Under the pieces are notes generated by a model that ran no database searches, was not told the origin of the DNA, and saw nothing but the letters and a program-made list of their open reading frames with translations. From NCBI GenBank assembly GCA_963727955.1, contig CAVSII010000011.1:62001-126000 (forward strand): a DNA stretch of 64,000 nucleotides, read 5' to 3'. Positions 59,601 through 64,000 of this stretch are shown here, piece after piece. Positions within the stretch are counted from its first letter, which is position 1. Each line of letters begins with the position of its first letter. The position numbers and the translations under genes were made by a program. The stretch comes from Bog-756 sp963727955 (lineage in GTDB: Bacteria > Actinomycetota > Acidimicrobiia > Acidimicrobiales > RAAP-2).

Positions 59601-61218
59601 GCCGCCCGTTGACGGCGTCGTGGTGGAGGTGGGCGCCCCGCCGGCCGCGTCCGGTCGGGATGCCCCACGAGACCATGTCGACCACCTCGTCGAACGTCTC
59701 ACGGGCCAGGTCGGCGTAAGGAGCGGCGTGGCGCACCAGGTCGTAGAGAGGGCCGACCTCCCACTCACCGGCCGCCGCCACCTCGGCCACCACCTGCTGG
59801 GCGAGGACGTCCAGAGGAGCGGTCGGAGGTTGCAGGACGTCGAGATGTCCGGCCCGGACTCCGGCCAGGAGCGCCGTGCACTCGACCAGCTCATCGCGGG
59901 TGAGTGGGTAGAGGCGCCCGGCGGGCGTGCCCTCCCGGTGGTGATTGGCCCGTCCCACCCGTTGGAGGAAGGTGCCGATGGCCCGGGGCGACCCGATCTG
60001 GCACACCAGCTCGACCGGTCCGACGTCGATGCCCAGCTCGAGCGAAGCGGTGGCCACCAGGGCTCGCAGATCACCGGCCCGCAGTCGCTGTTCCACGATC
60101 CGGCGCCGTGCGGCCGACAAACTGCCATGGTGGGCGGCCACCTGCAGAGCGGCATCCACCCGGTCGACGTGGGGGAGGGCGCCACCGGCGGTCCCGAGGT
60201 CGTCGTCGGAAGGCCGATCGGCGGCGTCGGGGGATCCCAGCCGTAGGGCCAGTTGATGGGCGACCCGCTCGGCCATCTTGCGGGTGTTGACGAAGACCAG
60301 GGTGGTGCGGTGCTCGAGTACGCGGGCGGCGATGCGATCGAGGACGTCGCCCATCTGCTGTCCGCTGGCCACCGCCTCCAACTCACTCCCGGGAAGCTCG
60401 ATGTCCACGTCGAGCTGGCGTTGGTGGCCGCAGTCGACGATGGCGGTCGGCGGTCGGCCGGGATCGACACCCGAGAGGAGGCGAGCCACGACCTCCAAGG
60501 GGCGTTGGGTGGCCGACAGTCCGATGCGCTGGAGCCGCACCCCCTGCTCGGCCGTGAGCCGGCTCAGGCGTTCGAGACTGAGGGCGAGGTGTGAACCGCG
60601 TTTGTCGCGGGCCAGGGTGTGGACCTCATCGACGATGACGGTATGGGCGCTCTGCAACATGAGGCGCGACGACGCCGCCGTCAGGAGCAGGTAGAGGGAC
60701 TCGGGCGTGGTGACGAGCAGGTCCGGCGGCGACCGACGCATGGCTGCTCGTTCGGATGGGGGCGTGTCGCCCGTTCGCACGGCGATGGTGAGATCGGGGG
60801 AGTCCATCCCTAGGCGCTCCGCCTCCTCGGCGATGCCGGCCAGGGGCACCTGCAGGTTCTCGTGCACGTCGACGGCGAGGGCCCGGAGCGGCGAGACGTA
60901 GATGACCCCGGGCCCCGTCGGTTTCGGCGCGGCCCCCTGGCCGCGGCTCACCTGGGCCCGGTAGGCGGCGTCGATGGCCACCAGGAACCCGGTGAGGGTC
61001 TTGCCGGTGCCGGTGGGCGAGGCCACCAGCACGTCGTTGCCCGATCGGATGTGCGGCCACGCCTGGCGTTGGGGCTCGGTCGGTCCCGCAGGGAAGCGCC
61101 GCCGGAACCAGCTGGCCACAGCAGGGTGGAAGGTGTGGAGGATCGAGTCGGCGGGCAGCTGGTCGAGTCCGGCCAGCAGGGGCGTGGCCTCCAGTTGTGG
61201 TTGGACGGGCGTCGCCAT
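56605..61218 (-). CDS. lhr: Lhr-type large ATP-dependent helicase
   Basis: ATG 61218 (MATPVQPQL) is used; the frame is open to GTG 61311. About 1537 residues. Superfamily 2 motifs, numbered from GTG 61311: motif I SPTGTGKT (98-105), motif Ia YVSPLRALAVDVHENL, motif II DEVH (228-231), motif III LSATQRP, motif IV FVNTRKMAERVAHQLA, motif V TASLELGIDVG and motif VI QRVGRANHH. The Lhr-specific winged helix and beta-barrel follow, then the C-terminal region found in long actinobacterial Lhr, which forms a tetramer-like assembly. It is a 3'-5' DNA/RNA helicase linked to DNA repair. A low-complexity AGTGP repeat interrupts the C-terminal region. Confidence 0.95.
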   Translation of the reverse strand: MATPVQPQLEATPLLAGLDQLPADSILHTFHPAVASWFRRRFPAGPTEPQRQAWPHIRSGNDVLVASPTGTGKTLTGFLVAIDAAYRAQVSRGQGAAPKPTGPGVIYVSPLRALAVDVHENLQVPLAGIAEEAERLGMDSPDLTIAVRTGDTPPSERAAMRRSPPDLLVTTPESLYLLLTAASSRLMLQSAHTVIVDEVHTLARDKRGSHLALSLERLSRLTAEQGVRLQRIGLSATQRPLEVVARLLSGVDPGRPPTAIVDCGHQRQLDVDIELPGSELEAVASGQQMGDVLDRIAARVLEHRTTLVFVNTRKMAERVAHQLALRLGSPDAADRPSDDDLGTAGGALPHVDRVDAALQVAAHHGSLSAARRRIVEQRLRAGDLRALVATASLELGIDVGPVELVCQIGSPRAIGTFLQRVGRANHHREGTPAGRLYPLTRDELVECTALLAGVRAGHLDVLQPPTAPLDVLAQQVVAEVAAAGEWEVGPLYDLVRHAAPYADLARETFDEVVDMVSWGIPTGRGRRGAHLHHDAVNGRLRPRRGAKLAALTSGGAIPETGDYRVVLDPDGVTVGSVHEDFAVEATAGDIFLLGTHSWRVVKVETGTVRVHDAGDLPPTIPFWLGEAPARTAELSAEVGSLRAELEPLLGAGDGDTARQVVRRTAGVSEEVATQVVAYLGAGLAALGALPTRDRLVIERVFDESEGTQLIVHSPYGGRINRAFGLALRKRFCVSFDFELQAAADDDTVVLSLGPQHSFPLSQVPTMLHSGTVTDVLTQAVLPHPMLASRWRWNLNRALVVPRSCGGQRRPIHLQRMEADDLLAAAWPALAACQENAGPGPVPVPDHVLVRQTVDDCLTEPLDADGLSTLLAEVEAGRVGIHLVESAEASPLAHGILSGRPYTFLDGAPLEERRTRAVPLARGLGPLGPNGLPSGLPVDPSELGPLDPGAVAEVLDQARPRPRDADELHELLCSLVLCRPVAAWQEWFEQLEAEGRASLIGGAWTPTERRDRAELIVLSLADPMVDSDDAVAECIGGHLEISGPVTVEQLVAEGPLPTGSVLGAPMTVGRARTGLGRLEGVGSAIELPDGRWCARHLLVRLHGASRTRRRRQVEPASVADFVRFLACWQHVAHGTQAEGRAGLLAVIEQLQGLEVAAGEWERHVLPARVANYDPRWLDELCLAGEVAWGRLTPRPEREQTADGEAGVVADDTGPAGTGPAGTGPAGTGPAGTGPAGTGPAGTGPASAPVDPSVPALGRRGSATPSPATPLAIVTRPDLSWMLAAVRADRAPTTPAAGASADILAALRQRGACFRSELATASGRLSTEVDEGLWDLVARGMVTADAFSAVRSLLATRRRQRSAVRRRSDRRVALGRQRSVVGSGVGEGRWSLLPEPEVFDAEVTGGPASEELAEAVAWQLLARWGMVAWEIWSRESYRVPWRDVIRALRRLEARGQVMGGRFVAGMSGEQYALPEAVALLADVRRETTRGDDVVVAGADPLNLTGEWLGGVRVPAVRYRTVHYRDGVPGEPTLTARASV
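57491..57580. repeat. 15-bp minisatellite in the Lhr gene
   Basis: Six full units of GGTCCAGTSCCCGCC (S is C or G) plus a partial unit. On the coding strand they give tandem Gly-Thr-Gly-Pro-Ala. The frame is kept whatever the unit count. Confidence 0.9.
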
Positions 61219-61331
61219 CGACCGGTGGGTGGGCGCGTCAGTTGGCCCGGACGGGGGGCCGGCGTCGGCCCGGAGGGTGCGGGAGGGAGGGGCCACTTCG
61301 GTAGTCCACACTACGGGTGTGCCACCCGGCG

Positions 61332-61373
61332 GCGAGCGCTCCGCAGGAGGGAGCGAGCGCTCCGCAGGAGGGA
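61332..61373. repeat. two perfect 21-bp tandem units before the Lhr gene
   Basis: GCGAGCGCTCCGCAGGAGGG followed by A, repeated twice exactly. It lies between the enoyl-CoA hydratase end and the Lhr start; each unit contains a GAGCGCTC palindrome. Confidence 0.9.
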
Positions 61374-61385
61374 GAAGGAGGGAGG

Positions 61386-62234
61386 TCAGGCCTCATCCGG
61401 GGGGACAAAGGGGGCATCCCGCTCCTTGGTCGCCTGTTTGAGCCCGACCTCGGCCGCCCGGGCCGCGAATTCCCGGGCTGGCGGTGATCGGTGGGCCACG
61501 GCGTCGTTGAGAGCGGCGAAGCGTTGCAGCTGGGAGCGGCCCATGAGCTCCACCCCCTCGTTGATGACCCGCTTGTTCGCCGCCAGCAGTTCCCGGCCGA
61601 CCAGCGCCATCCGCTGGGCCAACGCCAGCACCGTGTCGTCGAGGTCGGCTGCCGGCACCGCCGTCAGGACCAGCCCGATGGTGGCCGCCTCCCTGCCGCT
61701 CACCGTGTCCCCGGTGAACAGCAGCCTCTTGGTCCACTGCGGACCGAGGTGGTAGAGCCACATGTTGGTGGGGGGTACCCCCATCGAGCGCACCGGAGGG
61801 AATCCGATGCGGGCGTCGTCGGCCGCCACCACCAGGTCACAGTGCAGGGCCAGGTCGGTGCCACCGGCCAGACAGTTTCCGTGGACCTGGGCGATGACCG
61901 GGATGGCGCACTGCCATACCTTCGACCACGACGAGCCCAGGTCGAGCATGGCGGTCACGTCATTCCCGATCCCACCTCCCCCGACCGGGCCCGGTTGGGC
62001 GTCCTCGGGGAGGACGCCATAGCCGGACGAGAACGACCGCCCCGATCCACGGATGATGACCACACGGGTGTCGGGGTCGGATTCGGCATCGGCCACACCG
62101 GCCACCACCTCGCCGATGCAACGGGCCGTGAGCGGATTGTGCTGGGCGCTCCGGTTGAGGGTGAGGCGCCGCACCGGTCCGATCCGTTCGACCAGGACGG
62201 CCGGCTCTCCCGGGCTGGTCGGATCGGCCATCAT
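61386..62234 (-). CDS. enoyl-CoA hydratase/isomerase family protein
   Basis: 282 residues. RRLTLNRSAQHNPLTARCIGEV is the crotonase start; VIIRGSGRSFSSGYG is the first oxyanion loop and IAQVHGNCLAGGTDLALHCDLVVAADDARIGFP the second, with the conserved glycines. The usual catalytic Glu of hydratases is at the position of ...GGTDLA or near RSMGVPP, but not certain, so isomerase or hydrolase activity is possible. The start overlaps the acyl-CoA ligase stop by ATGA, so substrate is probably an acyl-CoA made by that ligase. Confidence 0.9.
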   Translation of the reverse strand: MMADPTSPGEPAVLVERIGPVRRLTLNRSAQHNPLTARCIGEVVAGVADAESDPDTRVVIIRGSGRSFSSGYGVLPEDAQPGPVGGGGIGNDVTAMLDLGSSWSKVWQCAIPVIAQVHGNCLAGGTDLALHCDLVVAADDARIGFPPVRSMGVPPTNMWLYHLGPQWTKRLLFTGDTVSGREAATIGLVLTAVPAADLDDTVLALAQRMALVGRELLAANKRVINEGVELMGRSQLQRFAALNDAVAHRSPPAREFAARAAEVGLKQATKERDAPFVPPDEA

Positions 62235-63811
62235 CGTCCTCCGATCGGATGGTTATCGCCGTGGGACAGTTCCGTTTTGTCGGAGGCACTGTCCTCGGAT
62301 GGGAGAAGGCGCACCACGACTTTTCCGGCGGCGTTGCGGGGCAAGGTGTCCACGATGTGCAGAGTGCGCGGCACCTTGTAGGCGGCCAGCCGTTCGAGGA
62401 GGAACGTCCGCAGGTCGTCACCGGTGGTGTTGGCGTGGTCCCGCAGCACGACCCAGGCTCCCACATCCTCGCCCAGCACTTGGTGGGGGACACCGGCCAC
62501 CACCGCTTCGATCACCGACGGATGCCCAAAGAGCGCCTCCTCGACCTCGCCCGGCACCACGTTGTGTCCACCCCGGATGATGATGTCCTTGGAACGGCCG
62601 GTGATCCAGAGGAATCCGTCGTCGTCTCGATAGCCGAGATCCCCGGTGGACAGCCAACCACTCTTCCAGGTCCGTGCCGTCGCCGGTCCGTCCCGGTAGT
62701 ACTGCCGCGCCGATCCCGGGCCCCGCACGGTGATCTCACCGACCGTTCCGGCCTCCACTTCCGCCCCCGCCTCGTCCACGATCCGGATCTCGACGCCGGC
62801 CAGAGGCAGGCCGGCCGATCCCAGATGGCGTCCCCTGTCGCCGGCCGGGGCCCGGGTGACGGCGCCGAATTCGGTGAGGCCGTAACCAACCAACACATCG
62901 CCGCCCGGCATCCGTTGGCCCAGACGCAGCAGTGTGGCTTTGGCCACGGGAGCTCCTCCGAGGGTGAGGGCAAACAGACTGGAGAGGTCGGCGTCGTCAA
63001 AATCGGGATGTGCCACGAGGAGCTGGGCCATGGCCGGAACGATGAATGCGGCTACCGGCCGGCGCCGGCCGACCAGCGACAGCCAGCGGCCGGCATCGAA
63101 GCGGGGCAGGTACCAGCCGGTCAGCCCGCCGCTCATCGGTCCGGTGACCAGAAGGGCACCACTGGTGGTGGAGAAGGGCGATGCGGTCAGGAAACCAAGG
63201 CCGCTCCATGCCGGGGTGCGGGCCGGGGGTGGGTCGGAACCCTGGCGGATGAGTACGCCTTTGGGCCGCCCGGTGGTGCCCGACGTGTACATGATGTCCG
63301 TCCAACGGGCCCCGGGATCCCGGTCGGTAGGTGTGGCGTCGGGGTCCGACACGGTGTCGAGGTCGATGGGGTCCCCCACGGACCGGGCCGTCCTCGCCGA
63401 ACCGCCCGTGGTGGCCGTCAGCCGGAGGCCGCTCGCTCCGGCCACCAGCTCGGCCCAGGGGGTGCCGTTCTCCGTGATGGTGCTGGCCAGAACGGCGGCC
63501 GGCTGGGCGTGGTCCAGGATGGCCCGGAGCTCCGGTGCCGCCAGCCGGGTGTTGAGGGGGACGGCCACCGCGCCGGCGCGGTGGACGGCCACATAGGTCG
63601 TGAGCCAGGCCAAGGGCTCGTCGGGATTGATGGCGATGACAACGCGCTCCTCGGGGTCCAGCCCGTGCCGGGTCAGCCCGCGTGCCAGCCGGTTGGCCGC
63701 CGTGTCCCATTCCCCAAAGGTGAGCTCCGTCCCGTCGGCCAGATTGACCCAGGCCACCTCGTGTGGATGGGTGGTAGCCCTGGCGGCGACCGGGTCGGGC
63801 CCGCCACTCAA
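62231..63811 (-). CDS. AMP-forming acyl-CoA ligase
   Basis: 526 residues. P-loop motif IMYTSGTTGRPKG (A3) near residue 175, VGYGLTEFGAVTRAP (A5), WLSTGDLGYRDDDGFLWITGRSKDIIIRGG (A7-A8 hinge) and the final PRNAAGKVV with the catalytic Lys (A10). This is the acyl-activating ANL superfamily; acid to acyl-AMP to acyl-CoA. The start is TTG 63809-63811, overlapping the stop of the phosphotriesterase-family gene. The three genes form one coupled unit, likely for opening and activating a lactone or ester-type compound, though this is inference. Confidence 0.9.
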   Translation of the reverse strand: MSGGPDPVAARATTHPHEVAWVNLADGTELTFGEWDTAANRLARGLTRHGLDPEERVVIAINPDEPLAWLTTYVAVHRAGAVAVPLNTRLAAPELRAILDHAQPAAVLASTITENGTPWAELVAGASGLRLTATTGGSARTARSVGDPIDLDTVSDPDATPTDRDPGARWTDIMYTSGTTGRPKGVLIRQGSDPPPARTPAWSGLGFLTASPFSTTSGALLVTGPMSGGLTGWYLPRFDAGRWLSLVGRRRPVAAFIVPAMAQLLVAHPDFDDADLSSLFALTLGGAPVAKATLLRLGQRMPGGDVLVGYGLTEFGAVTRAPAGDRGRHLGSAGLPLAGVEIRIVDEAGAEVEAGTVGEITVRGPGSARQYYRDGPATARTWKSGWLSTGDLGYRDDDGFLWITGRSKDIIIRGGHNVVPGEVEEALFGHPSVIEAVVAGVPHQVLGEDVGAWVVLRDHANTTGDDLRTFLLERLAAYKVPRTLHIVDTLPRNAAGKVVVRLLPSEDSASDKTELSHGDNHPIGGR

Positions 63812-64000
63812 TACGGCTCACATCCCTCGAGGATGCGACGGGGGTTGTCGACCATCATGGTCACGATGTCACGCTCGCTGATTCCCGAGCGACGCATGAG
63901 GGGGAGCACGTCATCGGGGATGTGTGTCCACCGCCAGTCCTTCCAGGCGTTGGCCACGGCCGGTGGGAACCAATCGACATGACACATGGCGTCGTGTGAG
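63808..64000 (-). CDS. phosphotriesterase-family metal hydrolase, C-terminal end (cut by window edge)
   Basis: The visible 63 codons run from the window edge to TGA 63808-63810. They read SHDAMCHVDWFPPAV, then WTHIPDDVLPLMRRSGISERD and TMMVDNPRRILEGCEPY. SHD is the last metal-ligand Asp strand of the phosphotriesterase homology family, and the tail with DDVLPLMRRSGISE and VDNPRRIL is the standard end of such amidohydrolases. In actinobacteria these often act as lactonases. The gene is first in the operon with the acyl-CoA ligase and enoyl-CoA hydratase. Confidence 0.8.
   Translation of the reverse strand, partial: SHDAMCHVDWFPPAVANAWKDWRWTHIPDDVLPLMRRSGISERDIVTMMVDNPRRILEGCEPY

Noticed and set aside
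62249..63982. 577-codon plus-strand frame over the acyl-CoA ligase
   Set aside because: Antisense shadow; the opposite strand has all ligase motifs.
1..64000. tRNA, rRNA or mobile element genes
   Set aside because: No cloverleaf with a GTTCGAATC-type arm in the right context, no rRNA text, and no transposase or integrase motif was found by reading both strands.

Overview
This window is GC-rich chromosomal DNA, densely packed with genes on both strands. GTG and TTG starts are frequent, and many neighbouring genes overlap by ATGA or GTGA. The gene families point to an actinobacterium: DUF6325 beside a SHOCT protein, COG4315 lipoprotein repeats, a long Lhr helicase, an alpha/beta-hydrolase fused to a class III cyclase, MMPL, a GT87 mannosyltransferase, and repeated DapB-like and Gfo/Idh oxidoreductases. 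The repeat-bearing NlpC/P60 proteins suggest class Acidimicrobiia; this is inference, since no rRNA or tRNA gene is present. No CRISPR array, integrase, transposase or prophage was seen.

Layout. 1-7.5 kb: the end of a DUF2252 protein, small proteins, a ClC channel and an APC permease. 7.6-11.5 kb, minus strand: cystathionine beta-synthase, a cystathionine gamma-lyase/synthase family enzyme and a frameshifted cysteine dioxygenase, followed by a very strong hairpin; together they would take homocysteine to cysteine and cysteine sulfinate. 11.7-13.6 kb: a frame-broken nitroreductase and a conserved hypothetical gene. 13.7-15.7 kb: a secreted copper monooxygenase with a full set of PHM-type ligands, and a lipoprotein. 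16.2-26.1 kb: cell-surface genes, namely a large membrane protein, a GT2-GT4 fusion, a DapB-like oxidoreductase, a GT87 enzyme and two divergent secreted NlpC/P60-like proteins that share a nearly identical catalytic domain. 26.2-28.4 kb: several very small genes and a YceH-family protein.

28.6-34.0 kb: oxidoreductases (DapB-like, two SDRs, Gfo/Idh, P450), one SDR being frameshifted. 34.1-44.7 kb: three regulator-transporter modules, each with a visible palindromic operator: MarR with an MFS exporter, PadR with a DrrAB-like ABC exporter (and a divergent flavin monooxygenase), and TetR with MMPL. 44.7-51.2 kb: a hydrolase-cyclase fusion, a frameshifted lipocalin-sized gene, a 48-residue protein behind a 16-bp palindrome, a secreted GH92 mannosidase and a secreted beta-helix protein. 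51.3-56.6 kb: an alcohol dehydrogenase with a zinc-ribbon protein, a HAD/TIM-barrel/Gfo-Idh operon and an alpha/beta-hydrolase. 56.6-64 kb, minus strand: the Lhr helicase, then a coupled operon of a phosphotriesterase-family protein, an acyl-CoA ligase and an enoyl-CoA hydratase.

Four genes carry five single-base indels at G or C runs. Each is repaired by adding or removing one base, so consensus sequence error should be excluded before calling them pseudogenes.
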